In this document: positions 37,135 to 46,228 of the stretch, one piece after another | How the letters are laid out: every line of letters begins with the position of its first letter | Numbering within the stretch: the stretch's first letter is position 1 | DNA from: HXMU1420-13 sp965229525 | Lineage (GTDB): Bacteria > Bacteroidota > Rhodothermia > Balneolales > Balneolaceae | Direction of reading: 5' to 3' | Assembly (NCBI GenBank): GCA_965229525.1 | Contig: OZ245886.1 | Span: 310,001-374,000, forward strand | Length of the DNA stretch: 64,000 bases | Notes under the pieces: model-generated | Told to the model about the DNA's origin: nothing | The model's input: the letters and a program-made list of their open reading frames with translations, nothing else | The model's database searches: none | Position numbers and translations under genes: made by a program

Positions 37135-38403
37135 ATGAAACGACTTCTGCCCATCATTTTATTTTTGATTTTTTTGATGCCTTTAAATACAAAAGCACAG
37201 CAACAGATTCTAATTCCAATGGATGCATCACAAACTGATCACCTGAAAGCATATGGAGTTGTTTTTAATCATATCAATGATGGCTTTCCGGCAAAATGGC
37301 TGCTGAATTATCGTGGCGGTTCATTTTTAGTTGTTGTTGATAATGACATCGTACGAAAATCCTTGCTAAGGAATGTTAAAGTTGAGCAAGTTAGCTCCGG
37401 CCAGGCAGTTAATATAATCAATCAGGTAGAATCTCCAGGTTCAAATACTTCGGTTGTAAATCTCGAGAAAGCTCCTAGAATTGCAGTTTATACCCCCGAT
37501 CAAGCCCTACCCTGGGATGATGCGGTTACTCTGGCTCTAACCTATGCAGAAGTAGAGTATGATAAAATTTGGGATATCGAAGTGCTGGCAGGTGAACTCG
37601 ACCAGTATGATTGGCTGCATCTTCATCATGAAGATTTTACCGGACAGTATGGTAAGTTCTGGGCAAACTATCGAAATACTCCCTGGTATATTACTCAGGT
37701 TCGCCAAATGGAGGCAATGGCTGCTGAACTTGGATTTTCTAAGGTGAGTGAACAAAAAAAGCAGGTAGCTCGTGAAATAAAAAACTACGTTGGAAACGGT
37801 GGATTTTTATTCGCTATGTGTTCAGGTACCGATACATTCGACATCGCCCTGGCTTCCGAAAATGTTGATATCGCCCCTTCTCAATTTGACGGCGACCCAG
37901 TTGATCCAAATGCCCAAGAATTATTGGATTACAGCAAAACATTTGCCTTTAAGGATTTCAGTGTGGAATTAAGCCCCTATCAATATGAACATGCGAATGT
38001 TGATGTACCAGTTGCAATCGACATAGTTGATGAAAGCCTTGATTTCTTTACTTTATTCGAATTCTCAGCTAAGTGGGATCCAGTGCCAACGATGCTAACT
38101 CAAAACCATGTGAGTAGTATCAAAGGGTTTTATGGTCAAACAACTGCCTTTAGAACCGAGAAAGTAAAGTCTTCAGTAGTCAATCTTGCTGAGGCACCGG
38201 GACGGGATCAAGTGAAATATTTGCACGGTAACTATGGAAATGGCACTTTCACATTTTATGCGGGTCACGACCCAGAGGATTACACACATCGTGTAAATGA
38301 CCCCCCGACAGATTTAGCGCTACACCCTAATAGCCCAGGATATCGGCTGATTTTGAATAATATTCTCTTCCCTGCTGCAAAAAAGAAAAAGAGAAAAACC
38401 TAG
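37135..38403 (+). CDS. Exported conserved protein with a glutamine-amidotransferase-like fold ('asparagine synthetase B' by family name)
   Basis: A 422-aa protein with a signal peptide (MKRLLPIILFLIFLMPLNTKAQ). The family is conserved in Bacteroidota and often labelled asparagine synthetase B: QQILIPMDASQTDHLKAYGVVF...WLLNYRGGSF. I see neither an N-terminal catalytic cysteine nor the PP-loop SGGxDS of real asparagine synthetase. A ThuA/class I amidotransferase-like Rossmann segment instead reads GNGGFLFAMCSGTDTFD, with Cys229 in the nucleophile-elbow position. As an exported protein it is unlikely to make asparagine. It starts one base after the TPR gene; the role is unknown but probably linked to that protein. 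Confidence 0.8.
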   Translation: MKRLLPIILFLIFLMPLNTKAQQQILIPMDASQTDHLKAYGVVFNHINDGFPAKWLLNYRGGSFLVVVDNDIVRKSLLRNVKVEQVSSGQAVNIINQVESPGSNTSVVNLEKAPRIAVYTPDQALPWDDAVTLALTYAEVEYDKIWDIEVLAGELDQYDWLHLHHEDFTGQYGKFWANYRNTPWYITQVRQMEAMAAELGFSKVSEQKKQVAREIKNYVGNGGFLFAMCSGTDTFDIALASENVDIAPSQFDGDPVDPNAQELLDYSKTFAFKDFSVELSPYQYEHANVDVPVAIDIVDESLDFFTLFEFSAKWDPVPTMLTQNHVSSIKGFYGQTTAFRTEKVKSSVVNLAEAPGRDQVKYLHGNYGNGTFTFYAGHDPEDYTHRVNDPPTDLALHPNSPGYRLILNNILFPAAKKKKRKT

Positions 38404-38407
38404 TTTG

Positions 38408-38483
38408 ATTAAGAATTAAGGATTCTGAATTATGAATTGGCTAGCTTTAAACAATTCTTAATTTTTAATCCCAAATTCTTAAT
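38408..38483. repeat. Imperfect AT-rich inverted repeat before mazG
   Basis: ATTAAGAATTAAGGATT (38408-38424) matches the reverse complement of 38467-38483 at 15 of 17 positions. It is similar in style to the AATTAGGAAT-type inverted repeat at 7257-7474 and occupies almost the whole gap before mazG. Confidence 0.5.
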
Positions 38484-38489
38484 TCATAT

Positions 38490-39254
38490 ATGCAGCCAAG
38501 TCGCAATTTTGATGACCTCGTTAAACTTGTTTCAATTCTTCGTAAAGAGTGTCCATGGGATAGGAAGCAAACCCATGAAAGCATAAAGGATAATCTTATT
38601 GAAGAAGCTTACGAAGCTATTGAGGCTATCGACAATGAAGACTTTGACGAGTTTAAAAAAGAACTGGGCGACCTCCTGCTTCATGTTGTGTTTCATACTA
38701 ATATGGCAGCTGAGAAATCAGAATTTAATATCGGCGATGTCATCTACACTTTGATGGATAAATTGATTCGCAGACATCCACATGTATTCGGAGATCAGAT
38801 TATTACTGGGGATGAAGAAGTAGCTGAAAACTGGGAAAACATCAAATTAAAAGAGGGAAAAAAATCAACGTTAGATGGATTACCAGTGCATTTACCGGCA
38901 TTGATCAGAGCCCAAAGAATGCAGGAAAAAGCAGCCAATGTCGGATTCGATTGGCCTGAATGGCGACAAGCATGGGACAAAGTTCAAGAAGAGTTAGTAG
39001 AGTTTAAGAATACCTTGGAGCATGGATCAAAAAATGACCAGGCGGATGAATTTGGTGACCTTCTATTTAGTCTTGTTAATGTGGCCAGATTCTTCGAACT
39101 AACAGCTGAAGATAGCCTGCGACTCACCAATAAAAAATTCGAAGACCGTTTTCGGTATGTTGAAAAAAAAATTAAAGAGAGTGGTAAATCTATAAAAGAC
39201 TCAAACCTCGACGAAATGGACAAACATTGGGAAGATTCTAAACAGGCTCTGTAA
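38490..39254 (+). CDS. mazG: Nucleoside triphosphate pyrophosphohydrolase MazG
   Basis: A 254-aa cytosolic enzyme hydrolysing (d)NTPs to NMP and PPi. It has two tandem MazG domains. The first carries the metal-binding LRKECPWDRKQTHESIKDNLIEEAYE...ELGDLLLHVVFH pattern, and the second carries VQEELVEFK...ADEFGDLLFSLVNVARF. Both ExxE...ExxD motif sets are present, as in the E. coli protein (263 aa). Its 3' end overlaps the convergent DUF2306 gene by 17 bases. Confidence 0.95.
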   Translation: MQPSRNFDDLVKLVSILRKECPWDRKQTHESIKDNLIEEAYEAIEAIDNEDFDEFKKELGDLLLHVVFHTNMAAEKSEFNIGDVIYTLMDKLIRRHPHVFGDQIITGDEEVAENWENIKLKEGKKSTLDGLPVHLPALIRAQRMQEKAANVGFDWPEWRQAWDKVQEELVEFKNTLEHGSKNDQADEFGDLLFSLVNVARFFELTAEDSLRLTNKKFEDRFRYVEKKIKESGKSIKDSNLDEMDKHWEDSKQAL

Positions 39255-39744
39255 CGTCACCTCGGGTATATTTTTGGAGTATTTCCTTTTTCCTTTTCTT
39301 TAATATATATGCACCAATGGCAACCGTCATGGCCGTACCCGTTGCAACCAGTACCCAAAAACCCGCAAATCGAAAAAACCGACTAAATGTTTCGGACCAA
39401 AATGCCGCGTAAAGCCCAATTATTGACCAATTCATAAATTCATAATGAAATTCCAGCCAGGTCTTTTCAGGTTTTTTAAGATATGCGGGTATTATCCCTC
39501 CAAAAAGCGAAGCAAGGCTTATTAGTGCCGCATAGTGGAATGGTCCAAAGTGCCCGAATAATTGATAGATCATTAAGGCAGTAATATTGAGAACTAACAT
39601 CATTGCTGTATACGCATACCCAGCCTGCACATGAAACTTTGTGCCTTTTTCTTTTAGAACAACTATTGCCCCGAAAGCCATGGCTAACAATGCCGATCCA
39701 AAATGAATACCCCCTAATAAATTAAACTCGTATGCGTCCATCAC
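39238..39744 (-). CDS. DUF2306 membrane protein
   Basis: A 168-aa integral membrane protein with four helices. Conserved DUF2306 features are GGIHFGSALLAMAFGAIVVL at the start, KGTKFHVQAGYAYTAMM with the conserved histidine, and GPFHYAALISLASL. A second in-frame ATG at 39741 would remove one residue. Function is unknown; relatives are predicted membrane proteins of about this size. It converges on mazG and overlaps its last 17 bases, so the two messages can form antisense pairs at their ends. Confidence 0.85.
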   Translation of the reverse strand: MMDAYEFNLLGGIHFGSALLAMAFGAIVVLKEKGTKFHVQAGYAYTAMMLVLNITALMIYQLFGHFGPFHYAALISLASLFGGIIPAYLKKPEKTWLEFHYEFMNWSIIGLYAAFWSETFSRFFRFAGFWVLVATGTAMTVAIGAYILKKRKKEILQKYTRGDVTEPV

Positions 39745-39839
39745 CTCAGAATTAGTTGCCGAACAATTACGTGATATTTTTTACAAGGTTTCGTTACAGA
39801 AAACCGCTTTTAATACTTATAAAATTCACACTGATTGTG

Positions 39840-39847
39840 TACCTTTG
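39840..39847 (+). promoter_or_regulatory. Bacteroidota-type -7 promoter element upstream of citrate synthase
   Basis: TACCTTTG fits the TAnnTTTG -7 consensus and lies about 105 nt before the citrate synthase start. A -33 TTG is not clear at the usual distance, so this rests on one half of the promoter only. Confidence 0.45.
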
Positions 39848-39950
39848 CAGTCCAAAATGTATCGGGATCAGGAAAATTTTTGGGTCAAGAAAAAATCAAT
39901 CCTGTTCTCTAAACATCCTGTATAGAATCTAGAAAAAATTAGGAAAGAAA

Positions 39951-41120
39951 ATGTCTAACGACTTACACACCGGCTTTGATGAAACGCAATATCCACACAT
40001 TAATAAGGGATTAGATGGTATCGTCGCTTTTTCAACGACAAAAAGTTTTATCGATGGACAGAAAGGTGAACTTATTTATGCTGGATATAACATTGATACA
40101 CTTGCAGAAAACGCGACTTTCGAAGAGGTTTGTTTTCTGCTCTGGAATGATCGACTACCAAATGCCAAAGAATTAGAAGCTTTAAAAGCTGACTTAATTA
40201 AAGAAAGAGAGATACCTGAAGTTGTTTTGAATTATCTAACTACAACTAGTAAAGATTCTGAACCAATGGCCGTTTTGCAGGCTGCGGTTTCGATGATTGC
40301 AGATTTCGATGAAACAAAAGGAGCTTATGATCCAAAATTTTTCATGAGTCAGGCTATCTCTCTCACTGCAAAAATTCCTACGATTATCGCAGCTTTCGAT
40401 CGTTATCGACATGACAAGGAATATGTTGCTCCATTAAAAGATGGTAGTACTGCTAAGAACTTCCTTTATATGCTTAATGGTGTTGAACCAGGTTCACAAG
40501 CCGAAAAAACTATGGATCTTTGTCTGATCCTTCACGCTGAACACGGTATGAATGCATCTACATTTACAGTACGTACAATCTGTGCTACCATGTCAGATAT
40601 GTTTTCAGCTATTGCTGGTGGTATTGGTGCTCTTAAAGGACCACTTCATGGTGGAGCAAACACAGCAGTAATGAACACCCTCATGGAATTGGAAAAAATG
40701 GGTGATAAAGCTGATGCTGTAGCATTCACAAAAGATAAGCTTGCGAAGAAAGAAAAGATTATGGGATTTGGACACCGAGTTTACAAAGTATTCGATCCAC
40801 GTGGTTATCACCTTCAGAAAATGGCAAAGGGACTATCTGAAGAGACTGGTCATGAAGAATTGTACACATGGTCTATGGATATGCTTAACACCATGAAATC
40901 GGAAAAAAACATTGATCCAAATGTGGATTTCTTCTCAGCAACTGTATACTACTCTATCGGTATTCAACCAGACTTATACACGGCGATTTTTGCAATGAGT
41001 CGCATTTCCGGTTGGACAGGACATTACATGGAGCAGGCTGCAAATAATCGCTTGATTAGACCACGCGCATTGTATGTAGCAGAGAAGAATCTGGATTGGG
41101 TTCCGGTTGAAGAACGATAA
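39951..41120 (+). CDS. gltA: Citrate synthase
   Basis: A 389-aa enzyme condensing oxaloacetate and acetyl-CoA to citrate at the entry to the TCA cycle. The catalytic residues are visible: His in LHAEHGMNAST, His in MGFGHRVYKVFDPRG and Asp in NVDFFSATVYYSIGI; the GPLHGGAN loop is also present. The length fits the short, Gram-positive/archaeal-type enzyme (about 370-390 aa) rather than the hexameric E. coli type (427 aa). A methylcitrate synthase role cannot be excluded from sequence. The gene is single, with a promoter-like element upstream and a strong terminator downstream. Confidence 0.94.
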   Translation: MSNDLHTGFDETQYPHINKGLDGIVAFSTTKSFIDGQKGELIYAGYNIDTLAENATFEEVCFLLWNDRLPNAKELEALKADLIKEREIPEVVLNYLTTTSKDSEPMAVLQAAVSMIADFDETKGAYDPKFFMSQAISLTAKIPTIIAAFDRYRHDKEYVAPLKDGSTAKNFLYMLNGVEPGSQAEKTMDLCLILHAEHGMNASTFTVRTICATMSDMFSAIAGGIGALKGPLHGGANTAVMNTLMELEKMGDKADAVAFTKDKLAKKEKIMGFGHRVYKVFDPRGYHLQKMAKGLSEETGHEELYTWSMDMLNTMKSEKNIDPNVDFFSATVYYSIGIQPDLYTAIFAMSRISGWTGHYMEQAANNRLIRPRALYVAEKNLDWVPVEER

Positions 41121-41145
41121 GACTTTATATCTGATTTAATAGAAT

Positions 41146-41179
41146 AACCCAGCATATATATTATGTGCTGGGTTTTTTA
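41146..41179 (+). terminator. Terminator of citrate synthase
   Basis: AACCCAGCA (41146-41154) pairs perfectly with TGCTGGGTT (41166-41174), followed by TTTTTT. The T-run overlaps the stop codon of the convergent leuS gene. Confidence 0.93.
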
Positions 41180-43702
41180 TTTCACTACTAAATTCACAAT
41201 TCGTCCTGGCACAAAAATCTCTTTCACCAGGGTACCCTCTGATAGATATTTCTGTACTTTAGTATCCGATTTGGCCACCTCTAATACGAAGTCTTTGTTC
41301 TTTGCATTTTCTGCTGGGACATAGATATCAGCACGGACTTTCCCATTCACCTGAACAGGGAACATCACCTCGTCTTCTTTCAGATATTCTTCGTTGAAAT
41401 TAGGCCAATATTGGTATCCCATTGAATCGGAATTGCCAAGTCGTGACCATAATTCCTCTGAAATATGTGGAGCAAAAGGATTTAGAATCACAAGAAAATT
41501 AGCTGCAATAGATTTCGGTACTGTTTTCCAGGAATTCGCTTCATTAACGAATATCATCAAAGCAGAAATTGCCGTGTTAAAACGTAGCCCTTCAATATCT
41601 TCAGTTACTTTCTTAATGGCTGTGTGTAGTACTTTTAACTGGTCTTTAGTTGGCTCCTGATCAGTAATTTTTAATTCTCCGGATTGTTCATCCACCATCA
41701 ATCGCCATGCACGATTTAAAAATCGATTCACGCCATCTACCCCTTTTGTACTCCATGGTTTTACTTGTTCAAGTGGCCCCATAAACATTTCATACAACCT
41801 CAAAGAATCAGCGCCAAACTGTTCAATAACGTTATCGGGATTGATGACATTACCTCGACTCTTGCTCATTTTATAAGCACGAGCTTCAAGCTTTACATCT
41901 GTTCCTTTTTGATAGAATGAATCCCCCTTTTTCTCAACCTGGTCTTCTTTCAATTTGGTCCCATCAGGAGTTGTAAATTCCATTTCTCCAAGAATCATCC
42001 CTTGATTAACCAACTTTTGGAAAGGCTCTTTGGTAGATACGATTCCTAAATCGAATAAGACTTTATGCCAGAAACGTGCATATAAAAGGTGCAATACTGC
42101 GTGTTCTGCACCCCCAACATACAAATCAACCGGCATCCAATATTTCTCATAGTCCGGATCAACAGGACCACCATCCCAATCCGGAGAAATATATCTTAAA
42201 TAGTACCAGCAAGAGCCTGCCCATTGAGGCATTGTATTCGTTTCACGAATCGCCTTTTTACCTGTCTCAGGATCAGTGGTATTCAACCACTCTTCTGCAT
42301 TTGCTAAAGGAGGTTCGCCATCACCAGTTGGCTGATATTTTTCGACCTCAGGAAGTTCTAGTGGAAGCTGATCATAACCAACAGCTTTAGCTTCGCCATC
42401 TACATGAATAATTGGAAATGGCTCACCCCAATAACGCTGGCGTGAAAACAGCCAATCGCGGAGTTTATAATTCACTGCTTTATTGCCCGCACCCTGCTCT
42501 TCTAACCAATCAATGATTTTGTCTTTCGCAGGCTGAATTTCTAAACCATTTAAGAACTCAGAATTGATTGCAGGTCCTTGACCGGTATACGCTTTCCCAT
42601 CAAAACCTTCTTCCGGTTGAACCGTTCTGATAATTGGTAAATCGAATTTTTCAGCAAATTCCCAATCACGCTCATCCTGACCCGGAACCGCCATGATTGC
42701 ACCAGTTCCATAGCTCACCAATACATAATCCGCGATCCAAATAGGAATTTCTTTTCCATTCGCAGGATTGATTGCATGCGCTCCGGTGAAAACACCTGTC
42801 TTATCTTTATTCAATTCCTGGCGATCTAAATCAGACTTTTTAGCTGCTTCTTCCTGATAAGCCTCAACAGCAGCTTTTTGGTCTTGTGTCGTGATTTTCT
42901 CCACTAAATGATGCTCTGGAGACAAAACCATGTAGGTTGCACCAAAAATTGTATCCGGACGAGTTGTATACACACGCAGCTTATCATCATATCCAGAAAT
43001 CTGGAAATCGATCTCTGCGCCAATGGATTTTCCGATCCAGTTTCGCTGCATATCTTTCAACGATTCTGGCCAATCTAACTCATCTAAATCATTCAATAAA
43101 CGCTCTGCAAATGCTGTGATTTTCAAGACCCATTGCCGCATCGGCTTGCGAATTACCGGGAATCCACCTACTTCACTTTTACCGTCAATAACTTCCTCGT
43201 TTGCCAAAACAGTACCAAGTTCAGGACACCAGTTCACGGCGACTTCATCCTCGTAGGCCAAACCTTGCTCAAAGAGCTTCAGGAAAATCCATTGCGTCCA
43301 TTTAAAGTAATTTGGGTCCGTCGTGTTAACTTCCCTATCCCAATCGTAGCTAAATCCAATTGCCTGAAGTTGCTCCCGAAAACGATTGATGTTTTTTTCG
43401 GTTGTAATCTTGGGATGTGTTCCCGTTTTCACAGCATACTGCTCAGCGGGTAATCCAAACGCATCCCACCCAATAGGATGTAGGACGTTAAACCCATTCA
43501 TGCGCTTATATCGCGCAATAATATCCGTTGCAGTATATCCTTCGGGGTGACCAACATGTAATCCAGAACCACTTGGATATGGGAACATATCCAGCACGTA
43601 AAACTTGGGCTTTGAGGTATCGGTAGGTGTTTTAAACGTCTTGTTTTCGAGCCAATAATTTTGCCATTTCGGCTCTATCTCTGCTGGATTGTAGGAGTGC
43701 AT
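41177..43702 (-). CDS. leuS: Leucyl-tRNA synthetase
   Basis: An 841-aa class I synthetase charging tRNA-Leu. The HIGH motif appears as PYPSGSGLHVGHPEGY near residue 40-55, and KMSKS as AYKMSKSRGNVINPDN near 610. Between them lies the connective-peptide editing domain, with TTRPDTIFGATYMVLSPEH and the GTGAIMAVPGQDERD editing-site segment. The anticodon-binding helical domain and C-terminal domain complete it. Length is usual for bacterial LeuRS. It is single-gene and divergent from the PEGA-like gene with an 84-nt gap. Confidence 0.97.
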   Translation of the reverse strand: MHSYNPAEIEPKWQNYWLENKTFKTPTDTSKPKFYVLDMFPYPSGSGLHVGHPEGYTATDIIARYKRMNGFNVLHPIGWDAFGLPAEQYAVKTGTHPKITTEKNINRFREQLQAIGFSYDWDREVNTTDPNYFKWTQWIFLKLFEQGLAYEDEVAVNWCPELGTVLANEEVIDGKSEVGGFPVIRKPMRQWVLKITAFAERLLNDLDELDWPESLKDMQRNWIGKSIGAEIDFQISGYDDKLRVYTTRPDTIFGATYMVLSPEHHLVEKITTQDQKAAVEAYQEEAAKKSDLDRQELNKDKTGVFTGAHAINPANGKEIPIWIADYVLVSYGTGAIMAVPGQDERDWEFAEKFDLPIIRTVQPEEGFDGKAYTGQGPAINSEFLNGLEIQPAKDKIIDWLEEQGAGNKAVNYKLRDWLFSRQRYWGEPFPIIHVDGEAKAVGYDQLPLELPEVEKYQPTGDGEPPLANAEEWLNTTDPETGKKAIRETNTMPQWAGSCWYYLRYISPDWDGGPVDPDYEKYWMPVDLYVGGAEHAVLHLLYARFWHKVLFDLGIVSTKEPFQKLVNQGMILGEMEFTTPDGTKLKEDQVEKKGDSFYQKGTDVKLEARAYKMSKSRGNVINPDNVIEQFGADSLRLYEMFMGPLEQVKPWSTKGVDGVNRFLNRAWRLMVDEQSGELKITDQEPTKDQLKVLHTAIKKVTEDIEGLRFNTAISALMIFVNEANSWKTVPKSIAANFLVILNPFAPHISEELWSRLGNSDSMGYQYWPNFNEEYLKEDEVMFPVQVNGKVRADIYVPAENAKNKDFVLEVAKSDTKVQKYLSEGTLVKEIFVPGRIVNLVVK

Positions 43703-43786
43703 TTAGCGCGTAAAGTTTTGTTTTATTTAATAGGCAGTTTCAATACTATAAGTAGATAAAATACGACTTAACTACACTTTATTCGA

Positions 43787-44746
43787 ATGAGAATTGCAGT
43801 TTTCAGAGTACTATTATTCTTGTTTTTATTTCCACTAGCGCAAAAATCTATTGCACAAGAAAAAGGCTGGATTAAATTCGATTTTAATGTTGATTACATC
43901 TACGTATTAATTGAGGAAGAGACTACTAGCGACGAAGTTGATGTTTATTATGTTACTCCTGGTGACAGTATTGAAGTATCGACGGGGCTAAAAAAAATGA
44001 GAATTACTTACCAGTTTATGATAGACGAGTTGTCTGAAGCGATTGTAGAAGCGGGAAAAACAAGTTATAAATTCTTCAACTTTTCCAATTTTGGAAGAAA
44101 AATCCCGAATTCTTTCAGAAATGCTGCGAGTGAATATAATGTCCTAATTCATACTGAGCCAAATGGTGAAATCTATGTAAATGGTATAAAAAAAGGTAAA
44201 GGGATGGCTCAATTATATTTGACCAATAACAGGCACAGCGTTGAGATTAGGCATCCAGATTATGGTGATTTAAAGTTCGATGTCAGTCCAAAAAACTATA
44301 TAAATAGAACATATGGTTATTATAATAGAAACCCACATGATCGATCATTGGCGTTTAAATTCCTACCCGCAGGTGCATTCATTTCAAATAAAGAACATGT
44401 TAAAACGGGACTAACTTTAGCAGGTTTCGCATTTTTAACCTATTTATTTATTGACAATAACAATCGCTATAATGAATTAGAAAGTGAACTCAATGAATTA
44501 CAAAGCAATTATTTAAGTGCCAGAACGTCAAACTCTGCAATTATATGGAGGGAGACAATTGAACGCTCTGGGCTAACATCAGATTTGAGTCAGCTAAATG
44601 ATGAAAGGCTTTATTTAATCGGTAGCGCGGTTCTTTGGCATGGATTAACTACTTACTTAGGATTCAAGAAACCAACAAGAGGTTATATCAGCTATGATCT
44701 AGCACCATCTTTTTCACAAATGTTAACCGCAAAAGTCAATTTCTGA
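43787..44746 (+). CDS. Exported PEGA-like membrane protein, module copy 1
   Basis: A 319-aa protein with a signal peptide (1-24, ending KSIAQ). Residues about 118-175 resemble a PEGA domain (VLIHTEPNGEIYVNGIKKGKGMAQLYLTNNRHSVEIRHPDYG). One or two transmembrane segments follow (about 205-225 LTLAGFAFLTYLFI, and near 275-290), separated by a coiled-coil-like stretch (YNELESELNELQSNYLSA). The tail is GFKKPTRGYISYDLAPSF. It resembles the product at 45230 in layout and in the shared F-K-K-P-[TK]-x-G-Y segment. Function is unknown; its pairing with a lipoprotein suggests a small envelope complex. Confidence 0.75.
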   Translation: MRIAVFRVLLFLFLFPLAQKSIAQEKGWIKFDFNVDYIYVLIEEETTSDEVDVYYVTPGDSIEVSTGLKKMRITYQFMIDELSEAIVEAGKTSYKFFNFSNFGRKIPNSFRNAASEYNVLIHTEPNGEIYVNGIKKGKGMAQLYLTNNRHSVEIRHPDYGDLKFDVSPKNYINRTYGYYNRNPHDRSLAFKFLPAGAFISNKEHVKTGLTLAGFAFLTYLFIDNNNRYNELESELNELQSNYLSARTSNSAIIWRETIERSGLTSDLSQLNDERLYLIGSAVLWHGLTTYLGFKKPTRGYISYDLAPSFSQMLTAKVNF

Positions 44747-44749
44747 ATC

Positions 44750-45151
44750 ATGCGAATACTTGTGATAATTTTAATTAGCTCAATATTAATTTTGACATCC
44801 AGTTGTCGAGAAGTCCCTTCTAGCGGAATAAGTGAGTTTAATCCTCTAGATCCGTTTAGTCCTGAATTCACAATACCATCAGTTATTACTATTTCAGTTA
44901 TTACACTAGAACTTGATGAGGTGATTTATAGAGTACAGTGGAGTGTTGAATCAGGATATTTTGATGGTTCTGAAGTGGAGGTCCAATATCCTGGAAGTAC
45001 AAATTTTGAGTTTATTGGCAGTGTAATACAGTCAGAGCGTTTCTTACAAACTGAAATTGTTGTCTCTGATCCTGATCCAATTTTCAGAGTTAGAACTTTT
45101 ATTTTTCAAGCTGATGGTTCAAAAAAATACTCACCTTGGTACTCACAATAA
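44750..45151 (+). CDS. Small lipoprotein, module copy 1
   Basis: A 133-aa lipoprotein: the signal peptide ends LILTSSC with Cys19 as the lipid acceptor. The mature part begins REVPSSGISEFNPLDPFSPEFTIPS and then has a short beta-rich, fibronectin-III-like region (VIYRVQWSVESGYFDGSEVEVQY). It shares the opening pattern C-x-x-V-P...N-x-x-D-P-x-x-x-x-x-x-I-P with the lipoprotein at 46225. It starts three bases after the preceding gene, so the two are expressed together. Confidence 0.75.
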   Translation: MRILVIILISSILILTSSCREVPSSGISEFNPLDPFSPEFTIPSVITISVITLELDEVIYRVQWSVESGYFDGSEVEVQYPGSTNFEFIGSVIQSERFLQTEIVVSDPDPIFRVRTFIFQADGSKKYSPWYSQ

Positions 45152-45229
45152 TTTTTTGGGGTTAAATATATTTCAACTAATGTTTGTTCAGATTCATTTT
45201 GCTTTAGCCAAACAACATGTTTTTAACTA

Positions 45230-46228
45230 ATGGCTTTAAAAATAATTAAACTACTTTTTCTTGGTGTTTTTATACTTCTATTAAATGCTTCAGAGGTTAA
45301 AGGCCAACAATTTGGATCAATAATTATTAAGTCCAATGTTGAGAACCTCTACTTAGTCATCGACAATGATTTCGATAATTACAAACAGATATCATCTGGT
45401 GATACCTTATTATTATTATCAGGTGAAAAGCAATTGCGATTGATCTCACCCTACTTTGCGGATTATGTTCAAAAGGTTAGCGTTTTCCCAAGCATTACAA
45501 CTACTGTTGAGGTGAAACTAAAGAATGTAAGTCGAGTTAACAAAAGCTCTTGGGAGATCCTATTTATAGAGAATAGAATAAATTCAATTATTAAAACTGA
45601 CGATGATTCACAAATATATATTAATAACGCGTTAGTTGGATTTGGATATTATGAGGGATTTTTAGCACCTAAAAAACATTCTATCGAAATTGTTCATCCT
45701 TCTTTCGGTTCTTCAAGTTTTAGCTTTTCCGCGAATCTATTTGATACCACTTTTCATCAAAAATATAATCAAGACCCGGTTACTGTATCATCAGGTTTGC
45801 AATTTTTACCCGGGTTTCGATATTTAAAAACAAAACAATTTGGCAAAGCTACACTTACATATCTTGGGTTAATCTCAACGTCACTAGGTTTAATGTCCAT
45901 TAAAGATAGATACGATTCAAAACAAAGTGATTATAATGATGCATTATTCTTATACCAAAATGCTACAACCATTAGTGGAGCAATTCGATACAGAAGAGAA
46001 CTTGATGAAATTAAGGACGAAATGAATCTAATAAACAACATCAATTATGCCGTAATTGGGCTGGGTGTAGCAATAACTACAATTTCAATCATAGACGGAT
46101 TTAAGAAACCAAAGTCTGGTTATAAATTAAGTAGATATGATAATTATAATATCGCACCTACTTTACAAACTACATATGTAAATAATAAAAATGCGATTCC
46201 ATTAGTAGGGTTTAAAGTGTCATTATGA
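45230..46228 (+). CDS. Exported PEGA-like membrane protein, module copy 2
   Basis: A 332-aa protein with a signal peptide (1-25, ending EVKGQ). The PEGA-like region is about 118-175 (IIKTDDDSQIYINNALVGFGYYEGFLAPKKHSIEIVHPSFG). The rest matches the 43787 product in layout: FLPGFRYLKTKQFGKATLTYLGL, a charged helical linker (IRYRRELDEIKDEMN), a second hydrophobic segment (INYAVIGLGVAITTISII), and DGFKKPKSGYKLS. Its stop overlaps the next start (ATGA). It is the second member of a tandem duplicated pair; function is unknown. Confidence 0.75.
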   Translation: MALKIIKLLFLGVFILLLNASEVKGQQFGSIIIKSNVENLYLVIDNDFDNYKQISSGDTLLLLSGEKQLRLISPYFADYVQKVSVFPSITTTVEVKLKNVSRVNKSSWEILFIENRINSIIKTDDDSQIYINNALVGFGYYEGFLAPKKHSIEIVHPSFGSSSFSFSANLFDTTFHQKYNQDPVTVSSGLQFLPGFRYLKTKQFGKATLTYLGLISTSLGLMSIKDRYDSKQSDYNDALFLYQNATTISGAIRYRRELDEIKDEMNLINNINYAVIGLGVAITTISIIDGFKKPKSGYKLSRYDNYNIAPTLQTTYVNNKNAIPLVGFKVSL

